This document shows, piece after piece, positions 35,080 through 46,613 of a stretch of 64,000 bases of DNA (the first letter of the stretch is position 1; each line of letters opens with the position of its first letter). This DNA comes from Sipunculus nudus (Eukaryota > Annelida > Sipuncula > Golfingiida > Sipunculidae). The notes beneath the pieces were generated by a model. That model saw nothing but the letters and a program-made list of their open reading frames with translations. It had not been told where the DNA came from and searched no databases. The DNA lies in assembly GCA_026874595.1 (NCBI GenBank), contig CM049317.1, positions 65,822,618 to 65,886,617 of the forward strand. Direction: 5' to 3'. The position numbers and the translations under genes were made by a program.

Positions 35080-37270
35080 AATAATAATAATAATAAATAA
35101 ATAGTTTATTCAAGTATAAAGGCCTCCGGCCCATAGAACCATAAAATCAACATAACATCACTTAACCTGATAATCTGTGGTGCTTAACCTTGGCGATGCA
35201 CATGCGTTAAAAGTCAACTGAAATAAATTGGTACAAGAAGGTAATAAATAAGAATAGTTTAAAAAATATTCCAACAGTTTGCAAATATGTGTGTAAGGCT
35301 TACATATATGAATAAATGAAAAACATTATAACGTGTCCTCGTTAACAATAAACTCTTAGCTAACACACATGTACAGGGCGGAATACAGAGACACTAAAAT
35401 CGCAAGGCAGTGTAAGTGCTGCCATCTACCATCAGATAAGTGTATCAACTAGACTTTATCTTAATTTTGGTGATACATATGCATTATAAATCAACTAATA
35501 TTACAATTTTATATAACAGATTGTCACAAAACGAATAAAACAAAAAAAATAAGAAGAAGAAGAAATTCCATCAGTTCGTATATCCGTGTGTAAGACTTAC
35601 AATACACCAGTAAATGGAAATAACATTGTTACGCGTACTGAAAACAATTTATGAACTCTTTACAATGGCATATGACATTTTATCAACACATGCTGAAACT
35701 GCTTAGTAATGTAAGTGCTGCCATCTATAATGAGATAAGTGTATCAACTCCATTTATCTCTAACCACTTATGAAGTAAATAGGAAACATGAGACTCAAGG
35801 ATTATTATATAACAGCCCAAATAGGTAGCAGATTTGTAAAGCAAATCTACTACATTATAAATGTAGGAAACCTACAATAAATAGATGTGAATATATATCA
35901 CCAGAAGTATGTTTTTAAATAATAATTTTTCAGTTTGAGTTCTTATTATTGGATAGTGATTTGTGCATGTAACCATTCAAGGCTAGATTATTTCAGTTTT
36001 AAAATTTGAAATTTGAGCAAGTGTTTTTCATATATCAGCACAGTGTTACCCTAATCCTTGGTTAATATACAGGTCTCTTTTTCTGAAAGAGTAGTGTATA
36101 TACATTGCCAAGTTATTCAAAGCATAGACATTTTTGCATGACATAAGATGAATAAAATTTTCTTTGTTTCTTCCAACAATATATTCATTTAAAAACTTTC
36201 TCCTTAAACATGCATATAAATTACATTCCATTATAAAATGAAATTCATCTTCAATAACACTTATTCCTTGGTTAAAACAAAAGATACATATACGTTCTGA
36301 TTCAGAGATTTTATGCCTTCTGCCAGTCTCTATTTCAAGATCATGGAGTGAGCATCTTTATCTAGTTAAACTCTGCCTGTGTTTCACATTTGGCACACAA
36401 GACAGATATTTTTCAGTTTCTAGTAAGGATTTATATTGTATATAAGTTTGTAACCTTTTATTTTTTATCATTTGTTGCTGCCATTCTTGTAAACAAATAT
36501 CATGAGCTCGCTGTTCAAATACTTTGAGGAATACATCAACATCACCAACATCTTGGACAATCCAAATATAACCAAATCCATAGGAATAAATTAAATTTTT
36601 CACCTGTGTTGCCCAATTTCTTCGGCCAACTGCATCCAACTGATACAAACAGTAGTAAGCTTGTTTCACAAGCCTACTGTCTGGCATGTGTGATATTTTT
36701 ATCCAATATTTTATCAATTTTATAATACAATATATTTTAACTGGAAGTCTTCCACATTCACCCAAGACAGTAGCGTTTGGTGCTGATGAGTTCAGCTTAA
36801 GCAGAAACTTGCAAAATTTAGTTTGTACTCTTTCTATATCATTACATTTACCTCCTCCCTATATTTCACTTCCATATGTCAGTACAGGCATTACCATTGT
36901 ATCAAAGATATGAAATAGTTGAGAGATTGATGTAGATTTATAATTATTAGAATATTTCTTTATTAAACCTATTGCTTTCTGTGCTTGATTTGCCTGGTAT
37001 TTGTGACATTTAGACCATTTAGCAAAACTTGAGAAAATTGTACCAAGATATTTATAAGAACTAATAGTTTTGATATTACAATTCATAAATTTCCATTTCT
37101 CACATTTTCTCAACTTCCCTCCATTCCTAAATACAACCACCTTTGTTTTTCCTAGATTCAAGTTCATGTTAAATGTTTGACAGAAACATTCTAAAGTATT
37201 TATGTGCTTTTGGAGATTCCCGACTGTGTCTGCCAACAGAACAATATCATCTGCATACATAAGCATAATT
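35080..37270 (-). mobile_element. 5'-truncated LINE (non-LTR retrotransposon), minus strand
   Basis: Minus-strand reverse-transcriptase remnant reading from 37266 leftwards. It starts at the catalytic box MYADDIVLLAD and continues with LNLGKTKVVVF and YKYLGTIFSS. Further on, in other frames (36765-36358 and 36231-36046), come the C-terminal region and the zinc motif RICIFCFN...EDEFHFIMEC, typical of LINE C-termini. The 3' end at 35080-35105 is an (AAT)n tail on the plus strand. The N-terminal endonuclease and the first RT motifs are missing, as usual for 5' truncation, and stops break the frame. Confidence 0.75.
35160..35757 (-). repeat. Tandem duplication of about 299 bp in the LINE 3' UTR
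   Basis: GTAAGTGCTGCCATCTA near 35411 recurs near 35710, each time followed by ATNAGATAAGTGTATCAACT. ATTCCANCAGTTNGNANAT and GTGTGTAAGRCTTACA also repeat at the same spacing. The copies are well diverged. They lie between the LINE coding part and its A-rich tail. Confidence 0.65.
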
Positions 37271-37299
37271 ATACTTTCTAATATATAGTCACAACGAGC

Positions 37300-38386
37300 A
37301 TGCCTATATATAATTATATATATGCTATTTGAATTTTACCATTTAGCTTAGTACAGAACTTATGTTGAAATAACAAGTTGTTTAAATTGTAATTTAGATC
37401 CAGTAACACCAAACAATTAATTGGTACTTCGAATCGGACACCCCGCGCTTTAATTATAAAACCCATCAAAACTTTTTATATTCAGTCGAAATTTGCATAT
37501 TCTGAGTCGCCGGCCCACCAAAGGGCTAACTGGGAATATAGCACGATACGATCTGTTACTCTTAGAAAGAAAACTGAATAAAAATATTTCCTATGGTTTA
37601 AAAAAAAAACAATGTTCACATAATGGTGTATGTCGAAAGGCCTGTAATAAAAAATAACCATTCTGGAAAGCATGAAGCACCCATAACATCAACAACTGAT
37701 TCAATTGTTCAGAGAGAATTGAAGCATTAACAGCCCTGTTAGACATCTTGCATTTGGTGGCATTCCTGTATATATATATATATTATATATATGGCTTTCT
37801 AAGGCCTGTGTACTATTATGTTCATAATAAATTCAAATAATACTAATTACATAATTTTTACATTTATGTAATGATACTTGGAGTCAGGTCGCTGAAGTGG
37901 ATAGTTTCATGGTTTGAAATGGTTGTGAAAAAGTTGTTCGGTATTATAAATGGACACACTTACATACCAATCGCGGAAATCTCTAGCACCTGACATTACA
38001 GTATCAAAATATTTTTTTTTCAAGTGTTCAAAGAAGAGGTGTTAAATTCTTAATCGGGTGAAGGTGTAATGCTCAATTTGCATATAAAATAGACTGAGGA
38101 CTGTTTTGCTTGTCACTACCAGCACAGGCACATTTTCATTTTTATTTTCGGACTCTAAATGGCATATTGCTTATATTGCCATCCACTGAATTACGTGCTG
38201 ACACATAACCATGATTATAAATGTATGTGTTAAATAACACTTTCTACTATATGTTTGTACGTGTAGAAATCTGTATTAATTTTGGTTGTCATAGGGATGA
38301 TAAGGCTGGTGTCGAATCAAACGTTCACACATTTATTTCACATATTTATTTCTTATACAGTGTATAAAACGCGACTTTTTATTGCA
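37300..38386. other. AT-rich spacer, no gene recognised
   Basis: Short AT microsatellite near 37765-37790. No exon, RNA gene or clear repeat seen. Confidence 0.4.
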
Positions 38387-38699
38387 GGATGAGGCCAAAG
38401 AAGAAAGAGGACAAGACCATTGACTATGAGAAGATCGCACGTGAATTGGTTAATTATCCTGAACGACTGTCTGGGATTTCCTATCGCCCGGCAAACGGAG
38501 TGTGAGGCCAAATGTGCTTGAGTATGGGATGGACAAACAATCTGAAAACAGAAAGCATATGGCAATGATCTGGTTGTACAACAGAAACAATATACGAGTA
38601 AAGGCAAATAACCTGAGAGGACAAAGGAGAGTTACTCCGGAAATGGAAACAGGAGAAGGAAGGGAGGACACAGCTGCAGTAGGTTCTTGTACAGAGGAA

Positions 38700-39105
38700 A
38701 CGCCAGTGACATGTCAAACAGAGGATCAAGATGAACCGATTGAGGAGCGAACAGACGCTGATACCCTAATGGAAAGCCCAAAGGTAAGTTCCAATGCAGA
38801 TGACACTTCGAGTACAATGCCTTCAATTCCAAGTCAAACCAACGACCAAAATGAACCGATTGATGAGCAAACCGTCTTTGATGATACACAGCTCGAAACA
38901 CCTAATGTAGGTGCTTGTTCCGACGACAACTCCAGAACAATGCGAACCATGGCCACTCAAACTGGTGACCAACAGCAATTAACAGAGGAGGTAACGACTG
39001 AAAGACAAAAGGTAAGTTATGCTGCAGATGTTACTTCGAAGACAATGCGTACCATGGAAACTTAAACTGATGACCAAAACGAAGCCATAGAGGAGCAAGG
39101 CAACG
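38700..39105 (+). repeat. Acidic protein tandem repeat (about four units of 38-43 codons)
   Basis: Each unit carries a QT-x-DQxE core (CQTEDQDEP, SQTNDQNEP, TQTGDQQQL and a fourth copy in which the expected Gln codon is TAA), then an E-rich stretch and a T(S)xTM ending. The TAA at 39062-39064 replaces CAA, a single C-to-T change. Two units contain a perfect AAAG|GTAAGT or AAG|GTAAGT splice-donor sequence. Confidence 0.65.
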
Positions 39106-39446
39106 ATGATTTACTAATGGAATGCACCATTCAACAAAAAAAAAACAATGAAATGTCAGATGTTTCGGATAGCGAGAAAAAAAAACACATCCATCTGCTG
39201 TTCCCACTGAGGGTCCCCTATCAAATGAAGGACAATCTGTAGCTCAAAGGAAACAACAATCTAAACAGACTGAGGTTGATAAGGAAACAGGAAAACCTCG
39301 AACAACATACACGAGTAGGCACCCTGACACTTCAGATGACAGAACAGAAGAACCACAGAAGAGTTCTAGAGGACGGATCCTGAAACGGAAAAGGTACAGC
39401 CAATATGTCACTGTCAAACCACGAAGAGCTATCAAAGCAAAGCGCT

Positions 39447-39610
39447 ATTGTATATGCCGAACAACTGAAGATGATAGGTTCATGGTAGAATGCCAAGATT
39501 GCGCTGAGTGGTACCATCCTGAGTGTCTACACCTTGAGGATTTACAAATAAATATGTACCAAGAAGAGGAGATTGATTTCGTATGCGGGATACAGCCCTG
39601 CAGTGGAAAA
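39447..39610 (+). other. PHD finger domain
   Basis: YCICRTTEDDRFMVECQDC, EWYHPECLHL and DFVCGIQPC give the C4HC3 order: CxC, CxxC, HxxC and a final CxxxxC. The aromatic W before the HxxC is present. PHD fingers read histone tails, often H3K4 methylation; fused to a transposase this could steer insertion to certain chromatin. That role is an inference. Confidence 0.75.
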
Positions 39611-41982
39611 GGTCGTTTAATCTTAGGAGGAGTAGATCATACACGTAGGTTAAACAAATTTAGTGAAGAGGACCTATCTCCATGTGCAACGCCCGATACA
39701 CGGCCACAAACGACAGACTTCGATGTGGGAGAGGAAGGTTACGCTAGTATCCCTTCCCCAATACACATGCTACAGTGACACTTGCTTCGTCAGAAACGCC
39801 CAGTACCCATGGAAGCGACGACAGCTTCCATGGACAAACTGAGCAAGACGATAATTTTAGAAATAATACTCCAAATCAGGAAAAAAACACATGCACTTGA
39901 ACACGAACATGCACAAAAATCGGAACAACAAACTGAAAGGAACAATACCAGTTCAAGTGATAATGAAGAAGGCGATGTAACGTCTTTTGAAGTCCCATCA
40001 GAGTGGAATTTCACAATACCGGCTGAGGATTGGCTTGAAATTTGCCCATAAGATACCGACAAAGGGAAACTTGTCGGACAGTTTGATGACGTAATAAGGG
40101 ATCAATTTGCAAAAACAAATGGATACTTTGTTTTGATTATTACAGGAAACAGATTAAAACAATCAGACTCGAGGAAAAGAAATGCCCCTTTCTGGTACGG
40201 CACCGCGCGATGCAAAGCAGACGGTTGTGCGAAGTATGTTTTTAGGGTGAACGAAAGCCGGAACAACCCACAGCACCAGCAGTAGTGAATGTCACCCGAC
40301 GTGGCGAAGTAAAACATCCCAAAGGAACCCGGATAAAAGCACAAGTCAAAGGGGAAAAAAAAGGATGCAGTTAGGTAAGCGACTACAAGCAGAAGGAATT
40401 TCAAATGTATATTATTCCAAACTAGGGAAAATCCCTGATGATGTACGCGCTGCTTGCAACATCACAAGCTGTCAGACCTCCCAGGTATTGCGAAAAGTGG
40501 CCTCAGATGTGAAGAAGGCTGAGGCATTACACCAAAATCCTTTAGTAGAACTGCAGATTTTGGAAAGTTTCATGAGACGCATGGACAAAACGTCTACTCA
40601 ATACCCTAGATACGTGCAGTTCATTTCAATATTGCCGTTCGCGATACATCTTTTTATGGAGAAACAACTACGCATACTCCTTAAGAAAACGCGACAATCA
40701 AGAGTGACTCTACATGTCGATGCAACAGGATCTGTTGTACAGAAAATACAAAATCTGCCAGGAGTGGTTGGTAACAGCCGCTTTTTATATTATGCTGCAG
40801 TTGTCAAGCATGATATAAAAGGAGAGCCCTGCATTCCATTACTGGAGATGATAAGCAACCAGCAGGACGTACCTGCAATCACCAAATGGTTAGACAATTT
40901 GTATTTTGGTCTTAAAAGACTCGGAACCAGAGGACAAACCAGAAACTACACTTTCGTGACAGACTTCTCATGGGCGCTTATGATGTCTATTTTGCGAATA
41001 TTCAATGGCATGAGTGTAAGCGAATACCTGAAAGCAGTGTTCAAGCACCTGACAGACCAGGGATCATCAACCGACCCAGACATGTCCACAGTCCACGTGT
41101 GCGTGAACCATATGACAAAACTGATTCAAAATCGAGCTGCGCGTTATTGAAGATGCTGATTTGAGAAAATATTTTCTCACCTGTTTTGCCAGACTACTGT
41201 CTTGTTCAGCGTTGAACCAGGTGAAAGTCTTATATGGTAAAATGTGCACCATATTCAATAGCACATACAAAAACATCCAAGTAGAAGAAGCCATTGAATA
41301 CATGGACGAAGTAATACAGAGAGGTGTGGTCGACGAAGTGTCAGAGGAAGAAGAGTCAAGTGAAGAATCACACTTGCATCACTGTGAAGAAACTTGGCCG
41401 ACTTTTAGAGATCAGAGCCCGTTCACTGCAATTTTTGACTATGTGATGGACACCGCCGGGCACAGTAGCACGGATAAGTCACTGGACGATAACGAATTCC
41501 ACACGGATTTCATATGTACGTTCCATCATGGTTACATGCATCTGGTGCCATTTTTCACGGCCCTACTGATTAAAAGAACAGAAGAATCCCAACCTGCACC
41601 ACGGCTGTCAAACGCTGAGGTAGAAAACTGGTTTCGTGCACTAAAGATTGACACCCTACAAAGAAAATTAAAAATACCTGTAGGAACATTCATCCAGTTG
41701 CTTTACTCAAATTTACCTGGTAGGTTGATACGCTATGAAGAGGAGACAGAAAAGAAAAAACCAAAAAGAAAACAGATAAAGGCGAGAGAGGAGGGCATTG
41801 ATGAAGATTCAGTACACCCCGTTGAGGGCTGGACTCCAAAAAGAGGAAAGAGTGAGAAAAGAGCCGGAAAATATCATTCCGTACCACCAAAGATACCTCT
41901 AAAGAAACCAAAAAAGAAACCGGAACAAGAAGAAAAGAGATCAGGTGGCAAACAAAAAACAGACACAACACGTACAAGTGTA

Positions 41983-42072
41983 ACAGGTAAGACATTGCCA
42001 ACAGGTAAGACATTGCCAACAGGTAAGACAAAGTCAACAGGCAAAACAATGCCCACAGGTAAGACCACACTT
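41983..42072 (+). repeat. 18-bp tandem repeat encoding TGKT(L/M)P units
   Basis: Five units spaced exactly 18 bp, with ACAGGTAAGACATTGCCA as the typical unit. They encode TGKTLP-type hexapeptides in the Lys-rich tail of the transposase. Four of the five units contain ACAG|GTAAGA, a strong 5' splice-site consensus (GT at 41987, 42005, 42023 and 42059). Confidence 0.8.
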
Positions 42073-42215
42073 TCATCAACGGAAGAGAGTGAGGACAAAC
42101 ATACACAACACAAACATCTCGCACCGCAAAACGTAAACCAGACACGACAGACGACGGACAGGCGACGCACGCAACCCGAAGAACAAAGGTCATACACGGC
42201 ACCTTCCCTCCCAGA

Positions 42216-45200
42216 ATGAGTATACAACCATGTGGCCCAGGAATTCTCAACAATGAACAGAACTGCTGGATGAATTCCTCACTGCAGGCGCTTACATTCC
42301 TTTCGCCAGCAGGTGAGTACAGAACACATGTTAGCTTCAAGCACGTAACCGTAATTTTGTCCTATAGCCAAACCACACCCATCGCACACTTTGTTGAATG
42401 ATAACATTTGCAAATCTAGTTTTAACAAATTGCGAAAATTTTACATGGTGCAAGTATTTTATATTTCTTAATAATCTACATTTGTACTAATTTACAGAAT
42501 ATTGACACATCATGTTTGACATTAATTATATACTTTAAGCGCATATTACAGGTATTAACTTTATAAAATTTAGCGATGTAATTTATTTTACTCATATGAA
42601 TACGGACATATTTTCAGGGATCTTTGACGAAAATACAGGAGTATCAATAGCATTGGACATGCTGCGTCTACTGAGAGATGAAACAGAATCTTCAGTCTTA
42701 GACCCGATTCCACTACTGGTGAGTGTTCCTTTTTTTCGGAAAAGATAGTCCCAGGTATAATTAATAGATATGTAAACGAACGGGAAAAAAATCATATCAA
42801 TGTCATGCAAAGGGAAGCTGCGTGTGCCAGGGGATATAATTTATTTGAACCAAAATTAGTTTCAATATTAATTATTTAACATACTTAAAACGGATCGAGA
42901 CACACACATACTCGTGACTGGACGTTCGCGTTTCATAACAGGATAGTAAGGATACTGCACACAATAAAGCTTGATGTTAAATGCTATGCCTATTTCTTTC
43001 TTTCAGAGAGCATTTGACACGACGTGTCCTTTACCTGACTATTCCCCAGGAGCGCAGATGGATCCAGGCCCATTTGTGCGATTTATGCTGCAAACGCTCT
43101 CAAAACCTGGACAGACCACAACGTTACGTCTCTGTGACCGACGACAGTGCATGACTTGTAACAAGGTAATCATTTTTGAAAATCATCCTTGTGACTATAT
43201 ATAAATATCACCATCAACATTACAATACAAATATTTATATACTTTCTTGTTATTGATTGCCTATTGCATATATTACTTTTATATAAAACACCTTAAGTAA
43301 AAGATATAAGTTTAGAGGATGGGAATTTCCGCTTCAGTACAAATTATCCATGTTTCAAGAAGCAATCCTTGGTCATTTCCTGCATATGTACAAATTATCC
43401 GAAGCTTCAACTGTACATGTCTAAAATATCCATATTGTAGACAACCGTGTCTGATCATACAGAAAGCTTGCTGCCGTGTGAAGTTGCATACATGTCCCAA
43501 AGCGTGGCCGGGAGGTTTTGACCTTTCCGAATGAAATGTATGTGCACATTATATATACACTTTTCTTTGCTTGAGAAGGTGTTTTATATATCTGTTAATC
43601 GGTAACACCTTGATAATATGCAATTTAAAAACATAAACACTTGTGCTACAAACAATGTCAATTCGATATGAGATTTATGTCCACAATGTGCGTTTAACTT
43701 AATATTTTCGGGAAAAATTATCATTATATGCGACTTGCGTTTCTGTTTATACCAGAGCGGTAGTTTACCTTGATGCAGATGTAAACACCACGTACGAACT
43801 ATACATTATAGACAAATAGTGGTATAATGTTGGACCATGTACACATGCTAGCTCTTACTCACTGCATTGGGTTTCATTTTCGAGGTTTTATCTTATAAAA
43901 AAAATATCATACATTGAGGATTAAACTAGAAAATGTATACTGTGTCGATTACTATTACAAATCATGTTATTATATTACCAAAATTTTTGAACTAATTTCC
44001 ATGTCCTATAATTTGACTACAGATTCTGCGAAGCATGTACCAGAAAACAGACCCATACAAAACTGTTCTTCGTGCGTTCTGCACCAGACATTCTAACCAT
44101 CCAGATTTTGAAAATGTACAATGATGAAAGAGGTCGATGTCGGGAAAAATGTGTCAAAACAACCATTCAAAGGTACTCGTATTCGTGCCATGTGATAAAG
44201 AACTATATTACATCTGATGAAAACTTATACATTATCGTTATTTTCATTCATATATCCATTATTCGGACCCGTCCGGTTTTTTTGGCATGGTTATGGTAAA
44301 AGCCTATCACACTATTTTAATTATCTGTTAATGTAAAGCCGTTTTCACAATGGTGAAAAGGCCCAAACGTGAATAATGGCGATCACACCACCCAATTGAC
44401 AAAATAATTTATTAATATATACGCAATGTGCATAAATGTTTTCATAAACATATATTTTTTTATATATTTAAACCACTTTTTCGATCCTATACATCATTTT
44501 TCTATTTCGACGGGTTGACTAATTTGAAATAGGTCTGTGTACGAAGAAAGTATGCCATCATGTCGCGTTCATTATATGTTTAGGCCTGAAGAAATACACA
44601 TATTAAAAGTTCATATATATTTCTAAATTTATTGCAGGGATCTAGACTTGGGGCAATACTTTTTCGCTGACTCGGCAGGATCGGTGCAATGCAAGTACCA
44701 GCTGCGAGCAATTATGGTAACTTTTGGCATTTATCTTTAATTGTTACATATATAAATCAAGTACAGCAAATAGAGTAACGGTCATATTTTATTATAGCTG
44801 GGTTAGATATGACGTTTACATACAGGAAAAGCTACATTTTTGTTAAATTTGAAAGTGTTAATTGCATTTGTTTTAACCATCAATCTCTGTTAGGCATGTT
44901 TAAATGAAATCTTGTTTACAAATATCAGCGATACAGGCAACCTCTGACAACATATCAAATTCTTTATTTATTCAATAATTATATTTGTGGTTAATACAGA
45001 TGAGGACAATTGAGCTCGGGGCTTACACGTAATAGCGTCAATAAGAATATATTCACACTTCAAATTGTTTCTTAATAACCTAAATTGCAAAAAATAACAT
45101 TTTTTTATAACGTGTCTGAAGCATGTTACAGAAATACGATTTGTGTGTGCGTTGGTATGGGAAAAACTTGAAACGATGTGAAACGATCATGAAATAATGA

Positions 45201-46613
45201 TTTAAATTTAAATGTTAAATTTATGTTAGATTCACACGGGAAACAACATTTACCCAGTATTAAGGGTAAATCCTGGAACATGTTACAGTGCCTGTACGGC
45301 ATAATAGACAGCTTTATGTCACAGTTCTTACAATATATATTATATCATTTCGATGTTCGCTCATATATATTTAACCGGGAGGCGATATATTCATATTCTC
45401 CGTATATGTAAATCCTGTAAAAATGACTTTTTTCTCTCTGTCATACTCCGCCTCGATATCGCTGGATCGCTTAATGAAAACCTGGCCAGTAAATGTAAAG
45501 AAATAGGACTGTTTTCATTACATATTTCAGTGCCACCACGGGATGTATCTGGACAGCGGACACTGAAGGTATCAATGAAAAGCAGTACATATTGTGTGTG
45601 TGATTTACACTTATAACTTCTAATTAAAACAATTGTGCGTTCATCTAATTATTGTATTTATACGTATTACAGAAGTGTTAAAAACGCGTATATTGCTAAA
45701 TGTATAAATTGAAACGGAAAATGTCAATTGAAGGTTATACGATGATCAGTAATTGCACAGCGATACTTACCGCTTCAAATATATATTTCATCAAAACGAT
45801 TATACCAGGTGGCAATAACGGGCATTTGTTGAAAACAAACATAATCCAAATAACGATCACGTTTATCGCGTCGTACAACGTATCCACGATCTAGTTTTAT
45901 GTTAAAAAATGCTTGATTCTCACCAGCAGTTCTCACGAATGATTTTATTTATTTAATTGGGATCGCAAGCCAATTGTCTTTTTCGAAGTGCTTGAACTCT
46001 CCCCGCTTACGCTTTGTCGGCTGCCGGTCGATCTGATCATTCGCCGCTTAGAGATACTCTGCTCTTTCTTCAAATTCCCACTCGCGGGTATCAGGCAGAC
46101 CTTCCGTGCGTGGGCGCTTCAGAGATATGGCCGCTTACGTAACCATAATGTTATATCCGTGGAACGATGTTTCTAGTACGTAATCTGAACATGATATGAT
46201 CAGGACAAAGAAGAGGCCCTATATATATTGATATGTAATGGCCAAGCTGTGAAACCAATGCCCCTATGAAGCGGCATCGCCAGGTTCCGGCATTGACAGT
46301 ATTTTTTGTTAGAGCAAAACAACTTTGTGTAATAGAGAATTCATACCAATAATTGTTTAGTAAAATATTGATATATGCCCCATTGCGAAAATGGAACCCC
46401 GTCAAACTATGAAAAATTGCCTGAGCGCGAAAATTGAGCCCCGTAAATATAAAGCCAACCACAGTGTGTCATAAGACAATATTTTTATTTTTTTATTTCT
46501 TTTTTTTTTTAAATTATACGATCAGAATAACGTTGGATGGCAGGACAATATTGGCCGATGATGAAAGGGTTGAGGAGCACGATCAGAGTCTACTAGAATC
46601 ATTGATTACGCAG
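42216..46613 (+). CDS. Ubiquitin-specific-protease-like (C19) domain exons
   Basis: Spliced exons: 42216-42312 (start overlapping the transposase stop), 42618-42718, 43007-43165, 44023-44172, 44638-44716, 45531-45568, 46526-46613. The order matches a USP fold: Cys box GILNNEQNCWMNSSLQAL; helices and first zinc pair CDRRQCMTC; second zinc pair and core FCEACTRKQTHTKLFFVR with ILTIQILKMY; CKYQLRAIM; the His box CHHGMYLDSGH; and the DD box ILADDERVEE. USPs remove ubiquitin from proteins. Two faults: phases do not match between 43165 and 44023, so a small exon is missing or an indel occurred; and a TGA follows the His box at 45564. It may be degenerate or spliced in a way I have not solved. Confidence 0.6.
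43166..44022. other. Intron with a probable unidentified exon
   Basis: A USP needs about 40 residues between its two CxxC pairs, and the flanking phases differ by 2 nt, so an exon of length 2 modulo 3 is expected here. I could not find one with good sites. A frame at 43319-43534 is cysteine-rich but does not resemble the family. Confidence 0.35.
44717..46073. other. Introns of the protease gene
   Basis: Apart from the small exon 45531-45568 this stretch is AT-rich with nothing recognised. Confidence 0.4.

Larger units (their letters stand above)
38387..42219 (+). pseudogene. PHD finger plus Mutator-like (MULE) DDE transposase, broken
   Basis: Mostly intronless coding segment after acceptor TTATTGCAG. 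In order: a basic N-terminus (MRPKKKEDKTIDYEKIAREL), an acidic tandem-repeat region, a PHD finger, a zinc-like CKADGC segment, then the transposase core. Core residues visible are LHVDATGSVV (first Asp), FVTDFSWALMMSI (second Asp), VHVCVNH (the C-x2-H typical of MULEs) and SNAEVENWFRALK (Glu), followed by a Lys-rich tail. The order D, D, C-x2-H, E is the basis for the MULE call. Damage: frameshifts near 38500, 39180 (A run), 40265 and 41145; in-frame stops at 39062, 39776 and 40049. An intact version would have roughly 1,250 residues. It may be a dead transposon gene, or a fusion partner of the protease exons downstream. A KDZ-type element is a less likely alternative. Confidence 0.68.

Noticed and set aside
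36859-37266. An intact host reverse transcriptase gene on the minus strand
   Set aside because: It starts at the YADD box, lacks earlier motifs, has stops, and ends in an (AAT)n tail typical of a truncated LINE.
38387-42219. KDZ, hAT or piggyBac transposase
   Set aside because: The order of Asp, Asp, C-x2-H and Glu with the LHVDATG and SNAEVENWF motifs fits MULE-type transposases better; no hAT C-terminal dimerisation motif or piggyBac-type DDD was seen.
43319-43534. Cys-rich frame as the missing C19 exon
   Set aside because: It is bounded by stop codons rather than good splice sites, and its cysteine spacing does not match the expected segment.
45564-45566. Selenocysteine at the TGA after the His box
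   Set aside because: The position is not one where selenocysteine is known in this family, and no SECIS element was identified; a nonsense change is simpler.
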